A DNA stretch of 64,000 nt from NCBI GenBank assembly GCA_014075215.1, contig CP046177.1, positions 1,674,501 to 1,738,500 of the forward strand, written 5' to 3'. The notes beneath the pieces were generated by a model. That model made no database searches. It saw nothing but the letters and a program-made list of their open reading frames with translations, and was not told the DNA's origin. Source of the DNA: Flavobacteriaceae bacterium (GTDB lineage Bacteria; Bacteroidota; Bacteroidia; Flavobacteriales; Flavobacteriaceae). Of the stretch, positions 46,701-53,851 are shown one piece after another; the stretch's first letter is position 1; each line of letters starts with the position of its first letter. A program made the translations under genes and the position numbers.

Positions 46701-47150
46701 TCTGAAAATAATTTGGAAACGGATAATTTTAATACTAGAAATTACGAGATAAAGGCACATGAAGTGCAACCGAAAATAAGTTATTTACATAGCAAAAATC
46801 AACGCTTTTCCGTGTATTATCACTATACATATAAACAAAATCAATTGCAGGATTTTGAAGAACTGAAACAACAAAAATTTGGATTGGAATATGTGTTTAC
46901 AGGTAAAAAGCAGCAACAGTTAAACGCAAATTTTACAGCTTTTTTTAATATATTCAACGGAAACCCAAATTCTCCCGTAGGTTACCAGATGTTGGAAGGC
47001 CTGCAGAATGGTAAAAACTATACTTGGGATATTTTATACAATCAAAAATTAAACTCTTTCCTCAATATAAGCTTAAACTATCTGGGCCGTAAAAGTGAAA
47101 ATTCCGATACCATCCATACGGGAAGTATTCAATTAAGAGCTGTGTTTTAA
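43773..47150 (+). CDS. Large outer-membrane beta-barrel protein, Bacteroidota-conserved, function unknown
   Basis: 1125 aa from the ATG at 43773; a TTG three codons earlier is less likely. Signal peptide MIKNSFLCIFLFMGVLINAQ. The body alternates beta-strands with aromatic ends (FRNSFYFNRNLRKYSTVYTYG, QRFSVYYHYTYKQNQ), and the protein ends LRAVF with a terminal Phe, all pointing to an outer-membrane barrel. An N-terminal region (about residues 25-110) may be a small beta-domain. No TonB box or plug is seen. The role is unknown. Confidence 0.8.
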   Translation: MIKNSFLCIFLFMGVLINAQNNSEDFRSEKIRVVKDTVQIDSVSINPLKFRLLDAKQKPVHFSEYQVNYTEAFLIIDSKKYREITVEYYRFPKFLTKVYSPFDKRLIVPNTTNTGKLYSLTTNKKPSDIKLFDGLKTSGYITRGLTTGNNQNAVTNSAMDLTIEGKLSKDVAIRANIFDTNIPLQENGYSQNITDFDRIFIELYSKNWRIKAGDVNLKNEDSHFLNFEKQVAGLEVAAIIAENARVSASGAVVRGRFSAFNFVGIESNQGPYKVVGPNNEPAIVIIAGSDRVYVNGIQIRRGGNKDYTIDYNLAEISFNTTYPITNDMRIRIEFQYSDINYTRFITYEKGHYKSDIFSVKGYFYSENDAKNQPVQLSLTEAQKQILANAGNNRELMVAESAFIDAFSENRILYKKVTVGTTEIFEYTTDENDELYTVTFTNVGTNNGDYILDRTIAIGTIFSYVGSNMGNYDPIVQLFAPTALQVAVANARYSPNAKTVINAEAAVSNNDLNLFSDIDDDQNKGLATKIRWTQIVSDKKWQLLSDVNYQFIHRNFRTVQRFQPVEFNRDWNLVNPTGNQQQIATQISLHDKKKNTLSYSFNHLSFSDNFNGSKHEFNSKIKLDSTRFYINSSMLNNTSDIRDDRFIRIKAAAEQHFSKSWMGGFFNFESNAGRNRNTSDFINTSHRFKEYEGYFGLGDTAKVYAKLGFNYRDNDSIRSNNFTEINHRKTFYINSRIVQNKNATLNVFANYRITKNAFAEDEKSLHSKWIYHQRLFGNFLNFGTVYETSSGNIPRQDYIYVETEPGQGYYTWRDYNNDGIKDFDEFEIAEFQDQANYLRVPLPNLRYIATQRAKWSQSLTLNAGRRSTASGFKKILSHFQNQTFLNVVNEQERTGNTFHLNPFDFNDRTLIGLNLHFRNSFYFNRNLRKYSTVYTYGSSRAKQQFFIGNQRIKTKLHQIEFAHKIGTYWLLDVMGKTSENNLETDNFNTRNYEIKAHEVQPKISYLHSKNQRFSVYYHYTYKQNQLQDFEELKQQKFGLEYVFTGKKQQQLNANFTAFFNIFNGNPNSPVGYQMLEGLQNGKNYTWDILYNQKLNSFLNISLNYLGRKSENSDTIHTGSIQLRAVF

Positions 47151-47167
47151 AAGGGTTGAGTTCAAGC

Positions 47168-47695
47168 TTATTTTATAGGAAGATAAGTCACTAAAACAGA
47201 AGAATAAATTCTTTCAGTCGATCTTTCTTCTTGAGGTGCTTGACAAATTGTAGCACAACCTCCTTGGTCAAGACATTTAGCTATTAACTTTCCACAAGAC
47301 CATTTCCCATAACAAGATGCACTCCAATTATTACTTCCATCGCCACCTCTATCGTAATCAACTTGATATCCATCAGCTAAATGATTATAATAGCTAGACC
47401 TTTCATCAATAGGAAAAAAGCTAACAACCTGTTCATTTTCAATAGAGATTTCATTTGTTTTTAGATTTTTTACAACCTCAAAAGTTATCAATTTATCATC
47501 GCTAATTTTTGACGCTTTATCAACTAAAGAAGGTTTATAATTTTCTAGAAGTTTATCAATTTTTTTTGTGTCAATGTCAACTTGAGAAATGTTTTGTTCA
47601 GGCGATATTTGTTCATTTTCGCAACTTACAAAAACTAATGAACTTACTGTCAATGTTAAGATTAGTAACAATCCGATTTTTTTTAAATTATTCAT
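47168..47695 (-). CDS. Lipoprotein with a cysteine-rich C-terminus (hypothetical)
   Basis: 175 aa. Lipoprotein signal ending SSLVFVSC (Cys25). After a polar, helix-prone middle comes a compact Cys-rich stretch near residues 131-153 with five cysteines (CYGKWSCGKLIAKCLDQGG, then CATIC), which could form disulfides. Its ~180-bp leader is nearly the same as that of the lipoprotein gene at 49934-50419, although the proteins share only the export signal and general composition. Family not recognised. Confidence 0.7.
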   Translation of the reverse strand: MNNLKKIGLLLILTLTVSSLVFVSCENEQISPEQNISQVDIDTKKIDKLLENYKPSLVDKASKISDDKLITFEVVKNLKTNEISIENEQVVSFFPIDERSSYYNHLADGYQVDYDRGGDGSNNWSASCYGKWSCGKLIAKCLDQGGCATICQAPQEERSTERIYSSVLVTYLPIK

Positions 47696-47874
47696 AATTT
47701 TTTGTTTTAGGGGAAAATTTTTTTTAGATTTTTCCGGGGTTAATAATTTCTACTCTTTCGATTTTCGAACGCTTGGTTTACTTTTTATTTTATTACGGTT
47801 TCAACTTTCACATTTCCCGATTTTGGATGGTCAGTCCGTTTTTGACCGTTATGTTTGTTTTAATGTGGCATAAC
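47696..47874 (-). repeat. Duplicated leader region, copy A
   Basis: About 180 bp directly upstream of the lipoprotein gene. It aligns almost end to end with 50420-50606 (blocks CTACTCTTTCGATTTTCG, GGTTTCAACTTTCACA and TTTTGGATGGTCAGTCC are shared) and ends in GTGGCATAAC. It must contain the promoter; shared regulation of the two genes is likely. Confidence 0.85.
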
Positions 47875-47879
47875 GTTTA

Positions 47880-47909
47880 GCGTAAAATGCGTTTTAATGC
47901 ATTTTACGC
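47880..47909. repeat. Perfect 11-bp hairpin beside the GTGGCATAAC motif
   Basis: GCGTAAAATGC, 8-nt loop, GCATTTTACGC. It is flanked by TAACGTTTA on the left and TTTGTTA on the right, so the TAAC/GTTA pair adds an imperfect outer stem, somewhat like a folded attC site. It lies past the 3' end of the cupin gene and could also act as its terminator. Confidence 0.55.
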
Positions 47910-47984
47910 TTTGTTACCTGTAGTTCTAAAGTAAAATATAATTTCATGGGAAATATACAGTAGTTGGATCAAGTCATCTTTAGG

Positions 47985-49334
47985 CTATTTATGAGCTTGT
48001 GAATATTCCTTGTACATAGCAAAAACGAAATCATTAAAACTAAAATCAGAATCAGGGAAGAATTCACCGGTCTCGTGTTCTTTGGTATCTAAAAAATCGA
48101 AGTATTCGTAGTGTAAATCACTATTTTCGGGATAACCGTAGCATTGTATCGTGATACAAGCGTCTACTTTATTTTTGTTTTTTAATTGATGAATTTGGTT
48201 CAACCAAGGAGTAATATAAGTAACCTGATTAAGCTGAAACTTACACGTTTTAAAATGCTCAGGTTTGTAAGCCTCATTAGTTGCAAGCAGCACGTTATTG
48301 GCATTAGGTGTTACTTTTTTTAAGGTAGCAAACAGCTCAACGTGTATTTCCCCATGGAGTACTTTAATGATGGCTTCGCTACCACCGTGGTTATGTATGG
48401 GTGAGTATTTACCACTTGGCCATATTTCCATAACGTAAGGGATTCCGGGAGACTCTCCCTGGTTACCGCCCATGGTTATTCTTAGGTAAACCATATTACT
48501 ATCTCCAAAGCCAGACAGCGCTTCTTTTTTAGCTTTTTTCTGAATTATATCAAAGCAAATTTTCCCAGGCGTGTCAATACTATATTGAACGGCTTTAGCA
48601 AAATCAAAGTCGGCAGGTAAATTGTAATCTTTATTGATTGTTTGCAAATTGAAATTACGCCCTCCTACATTTTCATATAATTTTTGGCACACACTAGGCA
48701 GGTTAGCAGGTACGGTTACAACATTGTTGGCTGCATCATACATGGTAATATCGTTCATATCCTTTACTTCCATTGCTACATTTACAGTTATAGGGTCTTT
48801 AAAAACAGTAATCAATTTGGCAGATGCAGTAAGTTCCACCCAACTCATTTGCTTTAACCATTTGTATCGGGATATTTGAGGATCATCTTCTTCGGTAGGA
48901 TGTAAATTTGGTCCAACATTACCTTCAGTTAAAACTCCTGTAGAAAAATTAAAACTAAATAGGGATAATTCTGCTCTTGGCTCTCCATATCCACCTTTTA
49001 GTAGTCTATTTTCAAAATCAATACTGAACCAAAAAGGCCCGGTTGGATATTGCTCATACCCCTTAATGCAAGAAAAAAGCTGATCTTCTATCTCTGCATA
49101 TGGTTTTTTAGACGCGAAAAACACACACCCTACTTCATCTACTCTAAAGCAAAAGTATTGATAGGTATGAGAAACCGCTACTCTATTAGGGGCTGTAAAC
49201 TCCAATTGTGCAAATTGTTCTTCTGGAGAGAATATAACTACTCCTTGTCCAGTTACGGGAAGTGTAACAATTCCGTTTTTAAATGTTGATTGTTGTGGTT
49301 TCGCAAATGAAAACCGATCATCATGATTTGACAT
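47985..49334 (-). CDS. Two-part protein with a C-terminal cysteine-dioxygenase-like cupin
   Basis: 449 aa from the ATG at 49334 (MSNHDDRFSFAKPQ); the earlier in-frame ATG would precede the hairpin at 49359 and adds nothing recognisable. The first 230 or so residues are beta-rich and unassigned. The C-terminal half shows a cupin metal site, PIHNHGGSEAIIKVLHGEIHVEL, and ITPWLNQIHQL with a further His, as in cysteine or thiol dioxygenases. It may oxidise a small thiol or similar compound. The N-terminal domain makes it longer than ordinary dioxygenases of about 200 aa. Confidence 0.72.
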   Translation of the reverse strand: MSNHDDRFSFAKPQQSTFKNGIVTLPVTGQGVVIFSPEEQFAQLEFTAPNRVAVSHTYQYFCFRVDEVGCVFFASKKPYAEIEDQLFSCIKGYEQYPTGPFWFSIDFENRLLKGGYGEPRAELSLFSFNFSTGVLTEGNVGPNLHPTEEDDPQISRYKWLKQMSWVELTASAKLITVFKDPITVNVAMEVKDMNDITMYDAANNVVTVPANLPSVCQKLYENVGGRNFNLQTINKDYNLPADFDFAKAVQYSIDTPGKICFDIIQKKAKKEALSGFGDSNMVYLRITMGGNQGESPGIPYVMEIWPSGKYSPIHNHGGSEAIIKVLHGEIHVELFATLKKVTPNANNVLLATNEAYKPEHFKTCKFQLNQVTYITPWLNQIHQLKNKNKVDACITIQCYGYPENSDLHYEYFDFLDTKEHETGEFFPDSDFSFNDFVFAMYKEYSQAHK

Positions 49335-49358
49335 ATTTTTAAGTTTAAAACAAAGATA

Positions 49359-49396
49359 GCAGAAAAGTGCAAATTTTGAAACTTGCACTTTTCTGC
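49359..49396. repeat. Perfect 14-bp hairpin upstream of the cupin gene
   Basis: GCAGAAAAGTGCAA, 10-nt loop, TTGCACTTTTCTGC, followed on the plus strand by CTGTTTTTT. On the minus strand it lies between the small membrane protein gene and the cupin gene, where it could terminate the upstream operon or act in the cupin 5' leader. Confidence 0.65.
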
Positions 49397-49427
49397 CTGT
49401 TTTTTATATACCGTGTTATGCCACGTT

Positions 49428-49637
49428 TTAATTATTCAAAGCATCTTTCAGCTTCCCTTTATATAAGTAAAATAAAAGACCATAAAAAATAATTAATTGC
49501 CCAATTCCTGCAATCATAAGTACATTTGCAGTTCCTTCTGATGATTTTCCCGATACAAAAAAGAATATGCCAGCAAAAAGGAATAGGATACCAAAAATTA
49601 GAAAGCTCCAAAATTTTAATTTAGCGAATGTTTTCAT
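49428..49637 (-). CDS. Small membrane protein with two transmembrane helices
   Basis: 69 aa from the ATG at 49637 (MKTFAKLKF). Helices FWSFLIFGILFLFAGIFFFV and TANVLMIAGIGQLIIFYGLLFY are joined by a short polar loop, with a basic tail YKGKLKDALNN. It lies 19 nt after the cysteine-rich peptide gene on the same strand. Size and position would fit an immunity protein for a membrane-active peptide. No family is recognised and the role is inference. Confidence 0.6.
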   Translation of the reverse strand: MKTFAKLKFWSFLIFGILFLFAGIFFFVSGKSSEGTANVLMIAGIGQLIIFYGLLFYLYKGKLKDALNN

Positions 49638-49656
49638 TTGAATGTAATTTAAAAAA

Positions 49657-49944
49657 TTAACAAAATGTATTTGGTCCTGCACCAATACAAGAAACAGCGA
49701 AAGCAGCAAGTGTTTCAGGACCGGCAACAACTAAAGCCGCAACACAAATCCAGCTTCTACCACAAGCTTCAACAGTACAATTCATACAAGCACTCCAAGA
49801 AGAAGCATGTCTACAACAATCTTCTTTTGCAGAAAAACTTCCTTTAATTTGATGTTTTGCCATATGTAAAGAATAAATGTTATTGCTAAAGACATTTAAT
49901 TTTTCATTATTTTCAATTTTTATATTTCCAATTCTATCTTTCAT
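49657..49944 (-). CDS. Cysteine-rich peptide precursor, halocin-C8-like (putative bacteriocin)
   Basis: 95 aa from the ATG at 49944; a second ATG at 49863 would give 68 aa. A charged leader-like N-terminal half is followed by about 53 residues with eight cysteines: DCCRHASSWSACMNC, EACGRSWIC, then a hydrophobic stretch (VAALVVAGPETLAAFAV) and SCIGAGPNTFC. The CxxC pattern, Cys-flanked hydrophobic segment and C-terminal Cys resemble the halocin C8 domain of archaeal and bacterial peptide antibiotics. The start overlaps the upstream lipoprotein stop by 11 nt. Function by resemblance only. Confidence 0.6.
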   Translation of the reverse strand: MKDRIGNIKIENNEKLNVFSNNIYSLHMAKHQIKGSFSAKEDCCRHASSWSACMNCTVEACGRSWICVAALVVAGPETLAAFAVSCIGAGPNTFC

Positions 49945-50419
49945 TATCAAGTTGAACTGAATAAAACAATTGATTATCAAGAGATTTTAATTTAAAATTC
50001 TGCATATTAGTCAAAGAAGAATATTCTGCTAAATTCACTTGATATATATCATCATATTTGTAAATTATAATTTTATTTTCAGAATTTTTGACAGAAACAG
50101 AATACATTAATATGTCAGAATTATTAAAGTAAAATTTCTTTACGTCTTTATTGTCAAGAATAAATAGATTAATACCATTATTTTTCACAGTATTGATTAT
50201 TTCGGTTCTTTCTACGTTGTTTCCAAGTTTCTCAATTAAATAAAAGTGATTGTCATAAAAATTAGGACTTATATCTGTTTTTAAAGCTAAGTCCTCAAAA
50301 ACGACTTCATTTAAAGAAGTTTCATTAGTAGTTAAGTTGTCACTGTTCTCAGAACAACTATAAATAACAATTGATAGCAGTAATATTGATAATACCGATA
50401 TACTTAGATATTTTTTCAT
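49934..50419 (-). CDS. Hypothetical lipoprotein, first gene of the peptide operon
   Basis: 161 aa. Lipoprotein signal ending LLLSIVIYSC (Cys22). The mature part is acidic and beta-prone with no known motif. It overlaps the cysteine-rich peptide gene by 11 nt, giving translational coupling, and has the copy B leader upstream. A role in processing or immunity of the peptide is possible but unproven. Confidence 0.65.
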   Translation of the reverse strand: MKKYLSISVLSILLLSIVIYSCSENSDNLTTNETSLNEVVFEDLALKTDISPNFYDNHFYLIEKLGNNVERTEIINTVKNNGINLFILDNKDVKKFYFNNSDILMYSVSVKNSENKIIIYKYDDIYQVNLAEYSSLTNMQNFKLKSLDNQLFYSVQLDNER

Positions 50420-50606
50420 TTTTAATTCATTTTAGGGGAAAAATCTTTTCCATTTGCTTAGACTTCTCCAAGTTAATAATTTTCTACTCTTTCGATTTTC
50501 GTAACTCAGTTTACTTTTTGTTTTATTTCGGTTTCAACTTTCACAATTCCGATTTTGGATGGTCAGTCCTTTTTTTGACCGCTATGTTTCTTTAATGTGG
50601 CATAAC
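50420..50606 (-). repeat. Duplicated leader region, copy B
   Basis: Counterpart of 47696-47874, with the same order of blocks and a terminal GTGGCATAAC. Differences are scattered substitutions and short indels, so the duplication is not very recent but the sequence has been kept. Confidence 0.85.
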
Positions 50607-51066
50607 TTGTTTATATACAGAACTTTCTTCCTCTTATTCTGCCATTATGGTGGTATATGCAGAAGTTTTGATTGTTTTTATGTTTTTTAGCTTTCGTCAT
50701 AAAAATAAGAGAATTTTAAAATTTACCTGATGTAAAAGTGATACAATTTCGAATACTTGTCAATAACAGAAAACAATGAAATTTTCACCTCAAGGAAAAC
50801 AGTGATACCATTTTAACATCTAAGGGCCGGCCATATATAATAGTAAACATAAATGATACCGCACAATGTTCGGATGTATCTTCTTTAGGCTTTACGGCAA
50901 ATATCTTTTTTCGGGTAGTGCTCCGATTATACCAAAATGAATACTAAAGTGGTCTAAAGATGGTGTGAGGAAAATTTCAAAGTTCGAGTTAAAAAACACA
51001 GGCTTAGCTACGCCGAGTATTTTTAGTGATGAAATTTGAAATTTTCATAGCGAGATTGGACTATTT
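50607..51066. other. Intergenic region without recognised genes
   Basis: About 460 bp. No convincing ORF; the only notable item is a G/C-rich island, GGGCCGGCC, near 50824. It probably contains decayed sequence between the peptide module and the transporter gene end. Confidence 0.45.
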
Positions 51067-51099
51067 TATACCAGTAATTTCAAGTGATAAATGGTATTA
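51067..51099. repeat. Short palindrome-ended intergenic repeat, copy 2
   Basis: Contains ATACCAGTAATTTCAAGTG followed by ATAAATGGTAT, matching 38887-38916 with one change, just past the 3' end of the MFS gene. A partial third copy is at 40394-40414. Confidence 0.6.
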
Positions 51100-51111
51100 G
51101 CTATATAAAAC

Positions 51112-52428
51112 CTAAGCAGTCCGGACCCTGGCAGTCCGGTATCCGTAATATCCAATATAACCGTAACAAACGGTGACAAATAAAAATGCCAGTTTAAACC
51201 CTATTCCATCTATCAGCGCTCCACAAATTAACGGAATAATTGCCCCTCCTACAATTGCCATACAAAGCAATCCGGAACCTTTGGGTTTTAGATCTTTAAT
51301 TCCATCAATAGCTAACGTAAAAATAGTTGGGAACATAATAGAGTTAAACAAACCTACAGCTAAAATACTCCACATAGAAACCAGTCCGTTTGTGGTAATA
51401 GATACGATAATCAGCAATACTGCCGATGCCGCAAACATGCTCAGTACTTTTCCCGGTTTCATTATTTTGGTCAAATACGACCCGATAAAGCGGCCCACCA
51501 TTGCTCCCGACCAGTAAAAAATTACAAAAATCCCCAATAAAGCTTTGTCATCTGCTCCATCCAAAGATTTGAAAAATAGAGTAGCCACCGTATCGGCAAT
51601 TGCCATTAAGGTATTACTCTCTCTAATTAAAGGAACCATTCCGGACTCTTGGAAGTAATTTACCAGAAAACTCCCGATAGAAACCTCAGCACCAACATAA
51701 AAGAAAATTCCCAACACCCCTAACATCAAATTTCTTTGAGAAAAAACCTGGGCATAAGTCCCTGCCGATTTTTCGCTAATCAATTTCGGAAGTTTTGCAA
51801 ATAAAAACACAGCAGCAATCAAAACAATAAAGATCGCCAATCCTAAAAATGGCTTTTGAACCGCCAATGCTTCCGAAGTAAAATACGTTTCTTTTGCTTC
51901 GGATGATAAAGAAGCTATTTCTTCTTTATTTTTAATCGTATCACTTAAAATAAATAAAGCACCCACAGCCGGAGCAATTGCTGTTCCCAGCGAATTAAAT
52001 GCCTGCGATAAGTTCAATCGACTGGACGCCCCTTCTTCCGAGCCCAATACTGCCACATATGGATTTGCTGCCACCTGAAGAATCGTCATTCCTCCTGCTA
52101 AAATAAAATAAGCCACTAAAAAGACACCAAAAACACGATAAGATGCCGCAGGGTAAAATAGCAAACATCCTGTCGCCATGGTTAATAATCCCAGTAGAAT
52201 CCCCCTTTTGTATCCGATTTTGGATAAAATATAACTTGCGGGAACCGACAGTACAAAATAAGCTCCAAAAAATGCAAATTGAACTAAAATAGCTTCTCTG
52301 TATGTCAGTGTAAATAGTTCTCTCAATCTCGGCACTAATGAATCTACCAATACAGTAATAAATCCCCATAAAAAGAACAACGAGGTTAATAAGATAAAAG
52401 CACTTCTGTACGATTTATTTGTTGACAT
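51112..52428 (-). CDS. FucP-family MFS sugar transporter
   Basis: 438 aa with about 12 membrane segments. FucP/GlcP-type features: the N-terminal FFLWGFITVLVDSLVPRLRELF, YILSKIGYKRGI, and QVAANPYVAVLG in TM4. It carries a hexose or amino sugar by proton symport. It starts 3 nt after the glycosylasparaginase stop, so the two form an operon, suggesting N-acetylglucosamine or its reducing-end product as cargo. Cargo is inferred. Confidence 0.9.
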   Translation of the reverse strand: MSTNKSYRSAFILLTSLFFLWGFITVLVDSLVPRLRELFTLTYREAILVQFAFFGAYFVLSVPASYILSKIGYKRGILLGLLTMATGCLLFYPAASYRVFGVFLVAYFILAGGMTILQVAANPYVAVLGSEEGASSRLNLSQAFNSLGTAIAPAVGALFILSDTIKNKEEIASLSSEAKETYFTSEALAVQKPFLGLAIFIVLIAAVFLFAKLPKLISEKSAGTYAQVFSQRNLMLGVLGIFFYVGAEVSIGSFLVNYFQESGMVPLIRESNTLMAIADTVATLFFKSLDGADDKALLGIFVIFYWSGAMVGRFIGSYLTKIMKPGKVLSMFAASAVLLIIVSITTNGLVSMWSILAVGLFNSIMFPTIFTLAIDGIKDLKPKGSGLLCMAIVGGAIIPLICGALIDGIGFKLAFLFVTVCYGYIGYYGYRTARVRTA

Positions 52429-52431
52429 AAT

Positions 52432-53424
52432 TTATGTTTTATTAAAAAAGTTTGATTTGTAATTTTTATTTTTTCCGTCTTTATATACATTATAACTAAA
52501 CCATTCGTGAATGGAATAAGCGCCATATGCTCCTTGTTTGTTGACAGCAATATATCCGACCTGAAAATTTGTATAATCGCTATTTGGTTTGCTGACAATT
52601 CTCTCTATAGCCTCTTCACAGGCTTCTTGCGGAGTTCTCCCTTGCCGCATTAGTTCAACAATTAAAAAACTCCCCACGGTTTTTAAAACCTCTTCTCCCA
52701 GGCCTGTGGCAGTAGCACCCCCTACTTCATTATCTACAAACAATCCGGAACCGATAATAGGAGAATCGCCCACTCTCCCTGCCATTTTATATGCCAGTCC
52801 GCTTGTAGTACACGCGCCTGAAATGTTTCCGTCTTTATCAATGGCCAACATTCCAATCGTATCGTGATTTTCTATATTGATAACAGGTTTGTATTCCGAT
52901 GTTTCTTTCCATTTCTCCCAAGCCTTTTTAGAAGCTTCCGTTAACAAATTCTCTCTTTTAAAGCTCTGAGAAACAGCAAACTGCTCTGCTCCTTTTCCGG
53001 CTAACAAAACATGTGGTGTCTCTTCCATCACTTTTCTGGCAACAGAAACGACATGTGTAATATTTTGTACGTAAACTACGGCTCCGTAATTTCCTTGGCC
53101 ATCCATGATACAGGCATCTAACGTAACATTTCCATCGCTGTCCGGCAAACCTCCCTTTCCTACGGATTGCCCTTTCTCATTGGCTTCTTCTACTCTGCAA
53201 CCTTGTTCAACAGCATCTAAAGACGTACCTCCTTTTACTAAAACTTCCGAAGCCGCATGTACTGCATCAGGTGTATTCCACGTGGCAATGACGATAGGTC
53301 TTACGGGTTTGGAGGCTGCTATTGCTTTGCGTTCCTCTTTTGTCTCACAGCCTATCACACTTACTGCCGTGACCACTCCTAAGGTTGATAAAGAGGTATT
53401 TTGAAGGAATTTTCTTCGTTTCAT
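52432..53424 (-). CDS. N4-(beta-N-acetylglucosaminyl)-L-asparaginase (glycosylasparaginase)
   Basis: 330 aa Ntn-hydrolase. The N-terminus MKRRKFLQNTSLSTLGVVTAV looks like a twin-arginine/lipoprotein hybrid signal with Cys26. The precursor should cleave itself before the Thr of ENHDTIGMLAIDKDGNISG, with further active-site motifs GRVGDSPIIGSGLFVDN and GATATGLGE. It splits the GlcNAc-Asn bond left after glycoprotein breakdown. The coupled sugar transporter fits that. Confidence 0.92.
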   Translation of the reverse strand: MKRRKFLQNTSLSTLGVVTAVSVIGCETKEERKAIAASKPVRPIVIATWNTPDAVHAASEVLVKGGTSLDAVEQGCRVEEANEKGQSVGKGGLPDSDGNVTLDACIMDGQGNYGAVVYVQNITHVVSVARKVMEETPHVLLAGKGAEQFAVSQSFKRENLLTEASKKAWEKWKETSEYKPVINIENHDTIGMLAIDKDGNISGACTTSGLAYKMAGRVGDSPIIGSGLFVDNEVGGATATGLGEEVLKTVGSFLIVELMRQGRTPQEACEEAIERIVSKPNSDYTNFQVGYIAVNKQGAYGAYSIHEWFSYNVYKDGKNKNYKSNFFNKT

Positions 53425-53593
53425 TGTTACTTAGTTGCCGGCAACCCACTCAAGGTATCTGGCATTTTGTAAATATATCTATATTTTTTATTAAAACAGG
53501 TTTTCTCAAAAGTTTAAATGAGTTCATTTTTAAATGAATTGTTATGGAGAAAATAGAATGTTAATATCTTTGCCTTCCGGTATTTTATACCAT

Positions 53594-53755
53594 GAGACCT
53601 TTGCAGAATTGATTTGACAAAAAAATTCGACGCCCGAAGAACATTTTCAACCGGAATAACCCATTGGTTTTGAGGATTTAAAATTTTCGGGAAGGAAGAA
53701 ATTTGAAGTCAAATCGATTCAAATACGGAATATATCACTATTTTGCAAAGGTCTC
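53594..53755 (+). mobile_element. MITE-like element, copy 4 (162 bp)
   Basis: Perfect terminal repeats GAGACCTTTGCA and TGCAAAGGTCTC, flanked by ACCAT on both sides (53589-53593 and 53756-53760). Same orientation as copies 1 and 3. It lies in the divergent promoter region between glycosylasparaginase and rimO. Confidence 0.93.
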
Positions 53756-53851
53756 ACCATTTTAATTTTACTCAATGAAAAACGATTGTTTTCTTAGTAT
53801 CGCTACGATTGCTTTACATACTTTAACTTTCAAACTTGAAACAATATAAAC

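Noticed and set aside
47880..47909. A true integron attC site
   Set aside because: The hairpin and TAAC/GTTA arms look suggestive, but the GTTRRRY core is not met and no integrase is seen; kept only as a lower-confidence finding.
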